Positions 16,118-25,458 of a stretch of DNA of 64,000 bases are shown piece by piece. Position numbers and translations under genes: made by a program. This DNA is from Leptospira gomenensis (GTDB lineage: Bacteria; Spirochaetota; Leptospiria; Leptospirales; Leptospiraceae), in contig NZ_RQFA01000028.1 of the NCBI RefSeq assembly GCF_004770155.1, positions 109,501-173,500 of the forward strand, written 5' to 3'. The notes under the pieces were generated by a model that made no database searches, was not told the origin of the DNA, and worked only from the letters and a program-made list of their open reading frames with translations. The first letter of the stretch is position 1. Every line of letters starts with the position of its first letter.

Positions 16118-17125
16118 TTATTCCAGCGATTCAGAACATTCTTCCGCGTTCGCGTCGGCCTTACAACGGACGCCTTTCATCAATTTTAGAATCGAAGCGT
16201 GATAGACGCCCTTGTCCCTGAGTTTGATGCGGACCTCGCGGAATTTTTCGAAATATCCTTTGATCTCCTCTTTCGGAACTTCCAACCAATATTTGGAAGG
16301 GACTTCCTTTTCCGCTTTTCGAGTCAGCTCTAACATCGTTTCAAACTGAGTGGCCGCCCATTGTCTCGATTGATTTCCGTAATCGGCGGGGAAATCGGAG
16401 CTTTTGCCGACAATCTGAAACGTAAGTTGTCCGATCGGGAATTTGACGATTCCTCCGTTAGGCGAAATACCTTTCATCAATTCCAAAGGTTTAAAACCGA
16501 CTGCGGGCGAATAACAAGCGTCGGCTCTTCCGTTGTTGAAAATTCCGGCAAAGGTCGCGATCTCCGCGGGCACCATCGAGGAACCGACTACGTCCACCAT
16601 AGTAGTCGCCGCTTGATCGTAGGTCAGCGTTGCGATTTTTTTTCCGGCAAGATCCTTGATGGATCGGAGAGTTCGATCCCTCAAAAGAAGATACACCGCT
16701 CCACCGGGGAACATCGCCATGGTTTCGTATTCTCCCGCGACGTTCAACTGTCTCGCCTTCGGATTAGAAAGCACTTCGATCGTACGTTTGAGAAGATCGT
16801 AATTAGGAAGGGCTCCGATCGCTTCCAGTGATCCCGATTGTGGAACATATCCTCTCACGCGCAAACTGGTCAAAAAAGCGAGGTTACATTTACCCGCTTT
16901 AAAATCGGAATTGGCTACTACCTCGTCGGTGTAGGCTTTGAGTTCGAGACGAATTCCCCAATGAAGCGCTTGCGCTTGGTAACGGACCGCCGACTTATAA
17001 ACGTCTCCATGAGTTCCGGACGGGTCGAAGACGCACATCGTTTTGTTGATCGGATCGGCCGCTTCTAACACGAACGCCGACAACAGACAAAGGATCGAAA
17101 ATAAACGGAAACGGATTCCTTTCAT
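16118..17125 (-). CDS. putative TRAP solute-binding receptor (TatP-like)
   Basis: 335 residues from the ATG at 17125, which has an ideal AAAGGAG site 6-7 bases upstream; a TTG at 17143 is rejected. A signal peptide ends near FVLEA (residue ~22), and the mature protein has a periplasmic binding-protein look (KTMCVFDPSGTHGDVYKSAV, GKKIATLTYDQAATTMVD). Pairs of Cys near the end (GVRCKADANAEEC) may form a disulfide. It delivers substrate to the adjacent permease; ligand unknown, possibly hydrophobic as proposed for the Treponema system. Confidence 0.82.
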   Translation of the reverse strand: MKGIRFRLFSILCLLSAFVLEAADPINKTMCVFDPSGTHGDVYKSAVRYQAQALHWGIRLELKAYTDEVVANSDFKAGKCNLAFLTSLRVRGYVPQSGSLEAIGALPNYDLLKRTIEVLSNPKARQLNVAGEYETMAMFPGGAVYLLLRDRTLRSIKDLAGKKIATLTYDQAATTMVDVVGSSMVPAEIATFAGIFNNGRADACYSPAVGFKPLELMKGISPNGGIVKFPIGQLTFQIVGKSSDFPADYGNQSRQWAATQFETMLELTRKAEKEVPSKYWLEVPKEEIKGYFEKFREVRIKLRDKGVYHASILKLMKGVRCKADANAEECSESLE

Positions 17126-17171
17126 GGAAAATTCTCCTTTCAATTGAATTCTAATTTAGAACGAACGAATA

Positions 17172-18185
17172 TCAAAGACCTTTGAGAAGATCGTCGTCTT
17201 CTTTTAAATCGCGTTTGCCCTGAGGAAACGAGCCGAGAAGAAGAGGACCACGATGTCCCTTTTCTTTGATCCAGATCTTATCGGATTCGTGTCTGGAGAG
17301 TTGTTCGGAGTATGCTTCCAGGAGTTGATACTCTCGACGGGAAACGGATTTTTCCAGGTGTTTGGCGTGATCTTGAATCGCCTTTTTTATCGCGTTCTGA
17401 TTTCCTCTACCGGTCAATGCCTGGATTTGAAACGCCCTCGAAAGCGAAACACCGGCTTTATCACCTAACGCGACCGCACGATCCAATTGTTGAAAGGGAT
17501 CTTTTCCCGCGGGTGTCGCTCCTGGAATGGAAAGCCACACCACCGCTTCCAGAGCAAGAGGAACTCCCCACCAACGTTCCGGGTCGAGACATCGAGATGC
17601 TCCCGAAACGATGGACGGAATATCGGTGGACACGTTAGCCGCTCCTTGCGCGGCCCGATCGTGAAGTATGGCGAGTAAACTCGATGAAAGCCCGATCAGA
17701 TAATAGAATTGTTCCTCTTCCGAAAGAGAAGGGCATTTGCCGTTCCACTCTCCGAAATATGATACGAAACGTTGGTAGGCTTGGCCGAAACGTTTTGCGG
17801 CAAGTGCATGGTTACGAATCTCGACGGCCTGATAATCCGTCGCTTCTTCCGCTTTCCCCTTCCGAACGGAAACGAGATAGTGAAGTTCGGCCTCTTGAGC
17901 ACCGCGCTCCGCGCACATTCCCGCACCAAGAAGAGAAACCATTACGGGAAGATCGGGACGTTTGCCTACCCGTTCAAACGAAGCGATCAAAGGAGCCAAG
18001 CTGACTCCCGCATTGCAAACGGAATCCAAATCATCCGATTCCAAAAGAAAAGGAATCAAATGATCTTCTGAATAGGACGAGATCGTTCTTCCGGTAATCT
18101 TATAAACCACCGAACAAGAAATTAAATTTATTGTAACAATCGTTACAAATAAAGGAGTCAAAAAACGGAAGGAGAACATTTTCAT
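17172..18185 (-). CDS. TatT-like TPR lipoprotein of the TRAP system
   Basis: 337 residues; lipobox LISC at ~21-24 gives a periplasm-facing lipoprotein. The rest is helical, with TPR-like repeats (for example HALAAKRFGQAYQRFVSYFG and PFQQLDRAVALGDKAGVSLS) typical of the T component of tripartite periplasmic transporters. In Treponema pallidum TatT binds the solute receptor; the same is inferred here from order and spacing (46 bases to the receptor start). A second ATG at 18179 would shorten it by two residues. Its upstream DNA carries the 58-bp tandem repeat. Confidence 0.82.
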   Translation of the reverse strand: MKMFSFRFLTPLFVTIVTINLISCSVVYKITGRTISSYSEDHLIPFLLESDDLDSVCNAGVSLAPLIASFERVGKRPDLPVMVSLLGAGMCAERGAQEAELHYLVSVRKGKAEEATDYQAVEIRNHALAAKRFGQAYQRFVSYFGEWNGKCPSLSEEEQFYYLIGLSSSLLAILHDRAAQGAANVSTDIPSIVSGASRCLDPERWWGVPLALEAVVWLSIPGATPAGKDPFQQLDRAVALGDKAGVSLSRAFQIQALTGRGNQNAIKKAIQDHAKHLEKSVSRREYQLLEAYSEQLSRHESDKIWIKEKGHRGPLLLGSFPQGKRDLKEDDDLLKGL

Positions 18186-18424
18186 TTTGAACTGCAGTTT
18201 GTAGGGAGATTTTGATGCACCTTACTCAGGTTGTCTCATTCGTCCATGATTTTTTTTTGAATGTTCGTTTTATTTTATTGGAAAGTAGGAATTCCGGGAA
18301 GCATTCGAGAGTTATTTTTTCCCAAGCGACCTCCCGGGAGTTTTTTGCGGCGGCACAACCCCCAGAATTGTTCCGCAACTGCCGCTTACTTTAAATCGTG
18401 CAGGTTGAGCCCGGAGAGTTCGCG
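18186..18424. other. upstream region of the TRAP operon
   Basis: Together with the tandem repeat this makes a ~660-base gap without a gene. An AT-rich stretch around 18240-18285 may hold the minus-strand promoter of the TRAP operon. Nothing else was recognised. Confidence 0.4.
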
Positions 18425-18820
18425 TTGCGTTTCTACGAACTTCGCAAAAATCCAGAGCACGAACCCGCGCACCGCCAATCGCGTGCGTTTATACGAACTT
18501 CGTAAAAATCCAAGGCACGAGCCCGCGCACTGGCAATCGCGTGCGTTTCTACGAACTTCGTAAAAATCCAGAGTGCGAACCCGCGCACCGCCAATCGCGT
18601 GCGTTTATACGAACTTCGTAAAAATCCAAGGCACGAGCCCGCGCACTGGCAATCGCGTGCGTTTCTACGAACTTCGTAAAAATCCAGAGTGCGAACCCGC
18701 GCACCGCCAATCGCGTGCGTTTATACGAACTTCGTAAAAATCCAAGGCACGAGCCCGCGCACTGGCAATCGCGTGCGTTTCTACGAACTTCGTAAAAATC
18801 CAAGGCAACAACCCGCGTAT
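18425..18820. repeat. 58-bp tandem repeat (minisatellite), ~6.7 copies in a 116-bp higher-order pattern
   Basis: The core ACGAACTTCG recurs at 18435, 18493, 18551, 18609, 18667, 18725 and 18783, exactly 58 bases apart. Units alternate between a type with TTCTACGAAC/CAGAGTGCGA/ACCGCCAATC and a type with TTATACGAAC/CAAGGCACGA/ACTGGCAATC, so the array grew mainly in 116-bp steps. Each unit holds the palindrome TACGAA-C-TTCGTA and a second stem CGCAC/GTGCG. As 58 and 116 are not multiples of three and stops occur, it is not coding. The array ends about 25 bases from the stop of the gene at 18844. Confidence 0.95.
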
Positions 18821-18843
18821 GGCAGGATCTACTCCGTTTCTGA

Positions 18844-20430
18844 TCAGGTCCGAGTGGAAATATCCGAACGAATCCGATCGATCAAACGAAGGGTTTCCGC
18901 TTCGGGCTCCACGCCGAATTCTCGTCCTAGATTCTTTTGGAATTCCTCGAACTTACGGAGCGCTTCCTTCCTACGATCCAGGCGCGATAACGCTTCGAAA
19001 TGAAACCTCCACGCCCGTTCATCCCAATCATCCAGACGAATCCAATCTCCGGAGTCCTCCAATAGAATCCCCTCCTCTTTCCGATCCTCGTCTTGTTCGC
19101 AAAGAAACGCAAAAATCTCGATCAGGTTTTTGCGAAGATACTCCCTCCGCATCTCTGATTCCGGAAAGTAAGGATCGAATTCGAAAAAATCCCCCCGATA
19201 AAAAGAACGCGCAACACGGAACTCGAAAATCGCACGTTCCACATCACCGTTATGAATCGCATGGACGCCCGTTTCGAAATGTTTTTCGAAACGTTGAAAG
19301 TCGGTCAGAACCAGATCCCGTCTGAAGAAAAGGCGGTTCTCCCGAAACGAAAGCACATCCGGAGTACCGAGAATTTTCCCCAAACGAAAGCAAAGTGCAT
19401 GCAAACTATTGAATGCGTTTCCGTCGGCCATTCCGGAACAGAGCGACTCCGTCAATTCCTCGATAGGAATCCCGTCTTCGAAACGGATCAGAAGCAATTT
19501 TACGAGTTGGAGCAATTTCTTTTTGTGAGTTATTTCCGACCTCGGAATCCGGATCCCTCCTCGTTCGAACTCAAGATCGCCTAACGTGCGAATCAAAAGC
19601 CTCTCCTGGACCAGGTTTCCTATCGAATTCTCTCGGTAAGCCGTTTCGAAAACGATCGAGTCCTTTCCGGTCAAGCCACCCTTTTTTAACGTCGCGAATT
19701 TCCCCGGAGTTTGAAGAACCCGTTTCAATTCATCTCGGATCTCTCTTTCCGATTGGTTTACGTTCAAAAAAGAATCCACACAAAACGACAAAATCAGAAA
19801 ACCGAACGGAGAAGTATACGGAAAGGGAACTACATCCATAGCCGACAAAAGATCCAAAAATACGTTCACACAAAATACGATCAAACCGGCGAGTAAAAGC
19901 TGGTGCCGAAAAGGATTCCGGAAAAACTTCGAGATCACTTGGAACAAAGTCCAAACGATCATCAGAATTCCGGAAAGATAAAAATACTGAATCAAAAGGG
20001 GTTGGTCGGTTTCGTGAATCACGATTCCGAGCGTCGGGAAATCCCTCCGATGAGCCGTTCCGATCTGGTAAGAATTGGGATCCGCCAGAATCATCCCGGA
20101 CAACAATACGTTCAAAAGAACATATAGATAAACGAAATCCTTACTGAAAATCCGCCGATAACTATTGACGAAAAGAATCAAACCCGATCCGAAAATCGGG
20201 ATACAGGCGTTCTCCAACCTTTCCCAAAAAAGGGCTTCCTGAGGAAAAGAGACGTTGATCGTTTTGGTGAAAGAAAGCAGATAAAAAACATACGTCGCCT
20301 GCAAAAACGCGAAGTAAAAAAGATATTTCCTTTTTCTACTTTGATAGAATCGAAAAAGGCAATGTAACGTTCTACACGAAAGAATGACCGCGACCGAATA
20401 ACAAAAAATCTCATACAATGTCACGTTCAT
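18844..20430 (-). CDS. membrane-anchored transcriptional regulator: 7TM sensor plus winged helix and BTAD
   Basis: 528 residues. The first ~225 residues hold about seven membrane helices of the type found before sensor kinases (7TM-DISM/His-kinase N-terminal style). A linker leads to a winged-helix-like region at ~270-380 (RTLGDLEFERGGIRIPRSEI, then helices) and a bacterial transcriptional activator domain at ~390-525 (FRVARSFYRGDFFEFDPYF, EALSRLDRRKEALRKFEEF), as in SARP/DnrI proteins. No kinase domain is present. It would bind DNA while held in the inner membrane. Target genes are unknown. Confidence 0.75.
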   Translation of the reverse strand: MNVTLYEIFCYSVAVILSCRTLHCLFRFYQSRKRKYLFYFAFLQATYVFYLLSFTKTINVSFPQEALFWERLENACIPIFGSGLILFVNSYRRIFSKDFVYLYVLLNVLLSGMILADPNSYQIGTAHRRDFPTLGIVIHETDQPLLIQYFYLSGILMIVWTLFQVISKFFRNPFRHQLLLAGLIVFCVNVFLDLLSAMDVVPFPYTSPFGFLILSFCVDSFLNVNQSEREIRDELKRVLQTPGKFATLKKGGLTGKDSIVFETAYRENSIGNLVQERLLIRTLGDLEFERGGIRIPRSEITHKKKLLQLVKLLLIRFEDGIPIEELTESLCSGMADGNAFNSLHALCFRLGKILGTPDVLSFRENRLFFRRDLVLTDFQRFEKHFETGVHAIHNGDVERAIFEFRVARSFYRGDFFEFDPYFPESEMRREYLRKNLIEIFAFLCEQDEDRKEEGILLEDSGDWIRLDDWDERAWRFHFEALSRLDRRKEALRKFEEFQKNLGREFGVEPEAETLRLIDRIRSDISTRT

Positions 20431-21050
20431 CTTTTTGGAATCCTTACCTATCCCGTCGTCGAAGCCGGATCTCGCGTATCAATCTACGCTCGAAATTCCC
20501 GCGGAGTGATAAGAATATGCAGAATCTAGAATTTTAAATCCGTTTTCGGTAGGTTCGACGTTTTTTTCATCGAAATCCATTCGAAAAACGACACCGACCG
20601 TCGATCTCCTCTTCGAAAAACCGAGTCCGATCCGAAGCGAAAACATTGGAAAATCAGAAAATTCTTATGTTCTTCCGAACCGTATTCCCGATTCGAGAAG
20701 GTTTTATCGCAAAGAAAAGGTCACGATTCCGATCCGGAAAAATAAGAGCAATTGCTCGTTTTAACCCGCGAAGAACGCCGGAAAACCCGATCCAGAAAAA
20801 CCGAAATCCAAATTCGATTTTTGTGCGACCACGATAGAATTTCCGAGAATTTGTTGACATTTTTTTGACTCTGAGTAGCGTAAGCGCGACTGGAATCTTA
20901 ACCTGCCTTTTCCCGGGTCAGTTGAGAATTTTTTGAATGATGTTCGTATCCAGGAAAGGTTATCTCTCTTCTTCACTCCGCTGATGGATGGATCTCCCTC
21001 GTACCGATTCAAACTTCAAAACCAGTAATTTTTTGTAAGGACCTTTTCTC
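20431..21050. other. 620-base intergenic stretch before the RRM gene
   Basis: No gene recognised. A TTGACA at 20853-20858 could be a -35 box, which would give the RRM gene a leader of roughly 160 bases. The last ~200 bases (20860-21050) may be a long 5' leader; no known riboswitch was recognised. Confidence 0.4.
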
Positions 21051-21326
21051 ATGAACATTTACATAGGCAACCTCGCCTATCAGGCAACCGAAGACGATCT
21101 CCGCAAAGCATTTGAATCTTTTGGAGAAGTAACCTCTGTACGAATCATCACAGATAAACTTTCCGGAAAATCCCGGGGACTCGCATTTGTGGAAATGGCG
21201 AACAAGGACGAAGGCAACGCGGCGATCGACGGCTTAAACGGAACACAAATCCGTGGAAGAGAAATCAAGGTCAACGAAGCCCTTCCTAAAAAACCGTTTC
21301 CGGAAAAATCGAAATCCAGATATTGA
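21051..21326 (+). CDS. RNA-binding protein with a single RRM domain
   Basis: 91 residues, one RNA recognition motif: RNP2 IYIGNL at 3-8 and RNP1 KSRGLAFVEM at 40-49, with the aromatic residues for base stacking present (Tyr4, Phe46). The short basic tail (KKPFPEKSKSRY) adds RNA affinity. Such bacterial RRM proteins are often cold- or stress-responsive and bind mRNA; the role here is inferred. AAGGA lies ~9 bases before the ATG. The next gene's frame overlaps its 3' end. Confidence 0.93.
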   Translation: MNIYIGNLAYQATEDDLRKAFESFGEVTSVRIITDKLSGKSRGLAFVEMANKDEGNAAIDGLNGTQIRGREIKVNEALPKKPFPEKSKSRY

Positions 21327-22566
21327 TTTCCCCAAGGGAGAAAGGCAATCCGCTTTTCTCCCTTGTTATACGTACGTTTTTATCGTAACGTTCGCAGTCG
21401 TGCCTTTCTTCGGATTGTTCTTTTCCGATCCTAATTCCTTTCTTCCTAGTTCCATTGTGTATTTTCTTTTCTGGATGGGAATCTTCGGTTCCTCGTTGGG
21501 TTGTTTGATGTTCTTCGGACAAATCGTTCTTCCCCACAAAAGCCGACTCAATTATCTTTTAGGAATTCTTTTTCTGGGAATGTCCGTGTTACAGGCCGGT
21601 TCGATCCTGCTCTTAAACGGAAAACTTCCTTCTTTTTCCTGGTTCGTATTTTTGCACATCCCGGTCTTGTATTCCGTAGGACCGGTCTTGTACGGAATCC
21701 ATCGTATCAGCGTCGGAGAAATTTTCCCCGTTTCCATCCGCGACGTTTTGGTACACGCGTCGTTTCCTTCGGCCGGATTGTTGGCGTATGCATGGATATC
21801 GTTCGTTTTCCCGCATTTTTTTTTCGACCCGATTCCTCTCATCGAAACCGCGTTCGTGAAAAGAATTTTTCCAGGTCCTTTGGATTGGGTTCTCGGACCT
21901 GCGTTCGTCGAAATCGGAGGATACGTAATTCTCGTATTAAAAAACTCCAGGGATTTATGGCGTTGGGAGGTTTGGAAAAACGAACCCACCGCGAGAATCC
22001 TGAGTTTTCTCGTGATCGTTACCGTAATTCACCTAAGTCTGGGGTTTTGCTTCCTAACCACCAAACGAGGAGAATTTTTGATTCTCGCCGCCGGAGGAAT
22101 GGGAATCTCGCTTTGTGCGGCGTATCTGATCGGTCATCGATATCCCGGTTTTTTCCAGAAACTGCAGGAAGTGACCCGGGCCACGAAGGCCAAATACGCG
22201 CGTTCGCTTTTGGTGGGAATCGACCGGGATGTCCTCAAGGAGAATCTGCTTCAGTTGATGGAGAAAGAATTTTTTTACCGAAATGAGGATCTGAGTCTCG
22301 GCGATCTTGCGGACGAACTGGCCTTGTCCACTCATCAGATTTCCGAATTTCTCAATCAGGAACTCGGAAAAAGTTTTTCGGTTTTCGTAAACGATTATCG
22401 AATCACGGAGGCGTGTAAACTTCTCGCGGAAGAACCGAACACGAACGTATTGGATATAGCTTACTCCGTGGGATTTAGGACGAAATCCTCTTTCAACCGT
22501 GCGTTCCAAAAAATCACCGGACTCACACCGAGCGAATACAGGACCAAGGCGGCGTCGAAAAACTAA
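21253..22566 (+). CDS. AraC-family regulator with N-terminal 7TM membrane domain
   Basis: Up to 437 residues. Residues ~38-310 hold about seven membrane helices; ~325-437 is an AraC/XylS DNA-binding domain with both helix-turn-helix units (SLGDLADELALSTHQISEFL and VLDIAYSVGFRTKSSFNRAF) and the usual ITGLTPSEYR end. It should bind DNA at the membrane, as in other 7TM-AraC proteins of Leptospira. The start is uncertain: the GTG at 21253 lies inside the RRM gene (74-base overlap), while a GTG at 21400 would cut the first membrane helix. A start between them on a non-standard codon, or a frameshift, cannot be excluded. Confidence 0.78.
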   Translation: MEEKSRSTKPFLKNRFRKNRNPDIDFPKGERQSAFLPCYTYVFIVTFAVVPFFGLFFSDPNSFLPSSIVYFLFWMGIFGSSLGCLMFFGQIVLPHKSRLNYLLGILFLGMSVLQAGSILLLNGKLPSFSWFVFLHIPVLYSVGPVLYGIHRISVGEIFPVSIRDVLVHASFPSAGLLAYAWISFVFPHFFFDPIPLIETAFVKRIFPGPLDWVLGPAFVEIGGYVILVLKNSRDLWRWEVWKNEPTARILSFLVIVTVIHLSLGFCFLTTKRGEFLILAAGGMGISLCAAYLIGHRYPGFFQKLQEVTRATKAKYARSLLVGIDRDVLKENLLQLMEKEFFYRNEDLSLGDLADELALSTHQISEFLNQELGKSFSVFVNDYRITEACKLLAEEPNTNVLDIAYSVGFRTKSSFNRAFQKITGLTPSEYRTKAASKN

Positions 22567-22682
22567 AATCCTCCGGTTGCAATTTATCGATTCGGTCGAT
22601 CCCCTACGTCGAAATCGATAGAATGGGACGACGTTTCTTCTGATCGGAGTTACAATCCGCGGGAAACAATCGAGGAGGCGAC

Positions 22683-23762
22683 ATGAACGCCCGACAAACA
22701 GCGAAAAACGAAATCGAAACATCGATCGCAAAAAAAACGAAACGACTACTAAACCTGAATACGAGAGAAAAAAACGTACGGATCATACGTTGGATCCGCT
22801 TTCGCGATAAAAAACTCAGAAAAAAATTTCCGATCCTCGAACGTCAGAATCTTTGGGGAGCGTCGATCACCGTCGGATCGGCGGGAATGATGTTCCTAAC
22901 CGCAAGCGCGTATATCGCGGAACTGATCCCTGCCTGGGTCGCGATCGTAACCAACGCGGTCTTCGCGTCCTTCTTACACGAGATAGAACACGATACGATC
23001 CACAATCTGTATTTCAAAGACGATCCAAAAAAACAGAATCTGATTTTCTGGACGGTTTGGATTTTACGAGGAAACACGATCAGTCCTTGGTATCGAAGAA
23101 TGATTCACATTTTGCATCACAAGGTCTCCGGAAACAAGGACGACATCGAGGAACGATTGATCGGCAACGGAATGAACGCCGGTTGGTCGAGATTGTTCGC
23201 GATGATCGACGGAAACGTATCCGCAATTCTGAACTTTAGAAAGTTGGCACGTGACGCACCCAAATTCAAACGTAAGGAAATCGTTCGAGAAAGTTGGCCG
23301 TGGCTCGTACTTTTTTACGCGCTTTGGTACAATTTTCTTCTTTGGAACGTGTCGTATTACGCGAACCATTGGATGGGCTTTCCGATTTCCCTGCCGTTTT
23401 CCGAAACTTTGGAGACGATCCGCTCCTTTCTCAACTTAATCGGAGTCGTTTACCTTTTGCCGAACTGGATCCGTCAGTCCAGCATACAGATCGTATCTTC
23501 GAACATGCACTACTACGGAGACGTACGCGGAATCCATCAACAGACACAAGTATGGAACGCGTGGTTCTTGGCGCCGCTGCACTTGTTTTGTTTTAATTTC
23601 GGGAGCACTCACGGAATCCATCACTTCGTGGTCAATCAGCCCTTTTATCTCAGACAGATGGTCGCGCCCTTCGTTCATCCCGCGATGAAACGATACGGGA
23701 TCCGATTCAACGATTTCGAAAGTATGTTGCGCGCCAACCGATACGATCCGGAACCCACTTAA
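22683..23762 (+). CDS. fatty acid desaturase
   Basis: 359 residues, membrane-bound di-iron desaturase fold. The three His boxes are visible: HEIEH at 99-103, HILHH at 142-146 and HGIHH at ~310-314, each after or between membrane helices. It introduces a double bond into acyl chains or hydroxylates a lipid; the exact substrate is unknown. GAGGAGG precedes the ATG closely. A Lys/Arg-rich N-terminus of ~50 residues should stay in the cytoplasm. Confidence 0.88.
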   Translation: MNARQTAKNEIETSIAKKTKRLLNLNTREKNVRIIRWIRFRDKKLRKKFPILERQNLWGASITVGSAGMMFLTASAYIAELIPAWVAIVTNAVFASFLHEIEHDTIHNLYFKDDPKKQNLIFWTVWILRGNTISPWYRRMIHILHHKVSGNKDDIEERLIGNGMNAGWSRLFAMIDGNVSAILNFRKLARDAPKFKRKEIVRESWPWLVLFYALWYNFLLWNVSYYANHWMGFPISLPFSETLETIRSFLNLIGVVYLLPNWIRQSSIQIVSSNMHYYGDVRGIHQQTQVWNAWFLAPLHLFCFNFGSTHGIHHFVVNQPFYLRQMVAPFVHPAMKRYGIRFNDFESMLRANRYDPEPT

Positions 23763-23862
23763 AGAATCAATTTTGTTTTCAAGTCTAAGAGATATATCAT
23801 TCTTTGGTCGATAAGACGTTTTTGCAGTTACCGAAACGGTGACTACGAGGGAAAACAACTCG

Positions 23863-24729
23863 ATGCCTTCAGAAACCAAAACCAGAATCTTTTTAGAATT
23901 TCAATTCGCGATGATGCTCATCAGCGGAAACATACTCTTCGCCAAACTCGTGGATGAAAGCGTTTGGATGATCACGTTCGGAAGGACTTTTTTTGCGAGC
24001 GCGGGTTTGTATCTTTTTTTGAAGTGGAGGGGCAAGCCGGTGTTCTTTACCGAAACAAAAGAAAACCGGGCCGGTCTCGGAAGCGGAATCCTATTGGCGT
24101 TTCACTGGATTTTCTTTTTCGCATCGGCCCGATTCGCTTCTCCCGCCGTCGCCGTCCTGACACTTTTCACACATCCGGTTATGACCGTATTTTTGGAACC
24201 TTTCTACTTCGAAACGAAACCGACCGGGAAGGACGTCGCGTTGGCGATCCTCGTGTCCATCGGAGTGGCGATTCTTATACCCGAATTCGGACCTGGAAAC
24301 GATCTTATCTTAGGGATCCTTCTCGGAGTTTTATCCGCGTTTACGTTCGCTCTGCGGAATTTGATAGCGAAACGGTATCTTTCGCATCACGGAAGCGCGC
24401 AGGTTATGTTTCAACAAACCCTGAGTTCGGCTTTTATACTCGCCCCGGTGTGTTATTTCGAACCAATTCCGACAAACGCGCGTTCGCTGGGATTGATTTT
24501 TCTTTTGGGAACGTTCTTTACCGCGTTCGCACATACGCTTTTCGTAAAGTCCATGTTTCGTCTAAAACTCAAAACCGCCGGAATCCTTTCCGGGATTCAA
24601 CCGGTGTATTCCGTCTTGTTAGCCTGGTTGATCCTCGGCGATATCCCCGGCGTTCGGGAAATCATCGGAGGAACCTTGATCGTAGTCGCAGGAACATTGG
24701 AAACGATCCGATACAAAAAGGATTCGTAA
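23863..24729 (+). CDS. EamA/DMT-family permease
   Basis: 288 residues from the ATG at 23863, ten predicted helices in two EamA halves (~10-140 and ~150-285), with the half-repeat ends PVMTVFLEPFYF and QPVYSVLLAWLILGD. It likely exports or imports a small metabolite across the inner membrane. A GTG at 23839 in frame would add eight residues; GAGGGA before the ATG supports the shorter form. It follows the desaturase by 100 bases. Confidence 0.85.
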   Translation: MPSETKTRIFLEFQFAMMLISGNILFAKLVDESVWMITFGRTFFASAGLYLFLKWRGKPVFFTETKENRAGLGSGILLAFHWIFFFASARFASPAVAVLTLFTHPVMTVFLEPFYFETKPTGKDVALAILVSIGVAILIPEFGPGNDLILGILLGVLSAFTFALRNLIAKRYLSHHGSAQVMFQQTLSSAFILAPVCYFEPIPTNARSLGLIFLLGTFFTAFAHTLFVKSMFRLKLKTAGILSGIQPVYSVLLAWLILGDIPGVREIIGGTLIVVAGTLETIRYKKDS

Positions 24730-25458
24730 ATTATGAAATTTGAATTTACTCTTCCCATATTCGATCCTCTCCCTTTTTCAAAAGGACAATCGTATATACA
24801 AATCCGGGACTTTTCCGTCTTCCCGAGAAAACCCCGTGAAAATCCAGACGTACGATCGTTTACGCAGAAATACATTCCGTTTTTTGCAAGAACCTAAAAC
24901 GTTCCGGACAAGGCGCACGAGGTAGCGCGCCGCGGAGCCGTAAAAAATCAAAGGAAGGGAATCGAAGAAAGGTATTTTTTTTCCGTACAAATTCCCGTTT
25001 TACCGCGGCACGTTTTCTTCGTTCGTGTTCCCGGTAGAACGGAACGTATCCTCCCGATCCAAAACGGAAACGATCTCTTAGGCAGGCGACGATTCACAAT
25101 CGGAATTTATACGAGAAAAATTGATCCGTGCGTTGATAAATTTAAGAATTTCTCCGAAAAAAAAGAACTCCCCGACTTATGTCCGAATCGCTGTATAAAA
25201 CTTTCCTCCGCAAAAGGAAGGAACAAGAAAAGTCTGACAAGAACTCTTTCCCGTACGACTTCGGGAAAATCTTATCCGACATTATAAGAAAAAATTGGAT
25301 TCGCACTTTCTTCGTTTATCAATCTCCGTCTCCGAATCCGCGGGTTAGAATTGGATTTGACAGAAGTAAGCTGTATAAATAATATTTTGACTATGGCCAC
25401 CTCCGAAATGTATTCAAAAATTATAATTCTATTGAAGTCGGCGGACCGAATCCGAAAC
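24730..25458. other. ~730-base stretch without a supported gene
   Basis: Short frames on both strands (60-70 codons) lack ribosome binding sites and family matches. The DNA near 24920-24945 is locally GC-rich (GCGCGCCGCGGAGCC) and the last 200 bases are AT-rich, likely promoter DNA for the MORN lipoprotein. Possibly the remains of a lost gene, but no residue pattern supports this. Confidence 0.4.

Noticed and set aside
18549..18803. 84-codon minus-strand frame through the tandem repeat
   Set aside because: The 58-base unit is not a multiple of three, so the frame changes meaning in each unit; an artefact of the repeat.
18425..18820. Tandem repeat as a possible CRISPR array
   Set aside because: Units are contiguous and alternate between two near-identical types; there are no unique spacers and no cas genes nearby.
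20853..21050. Cold-shock type or riboswitch-like leader before the RRM gene
   Set aside because: Only a TTGACA and a long leader are visible; no known riboswitch core or conserved box could be shown.
24887..24950. GC-rich patch resembling part of a tRNA or structured RNA
   Set aside because: No cloverleaf or other known RNA fold could be drawn through it.
25179..25382. 67-codon plus-strand frame in the gap before the MORN gene
   Set aside because: No ribosome binding site, odd composition and no family match.
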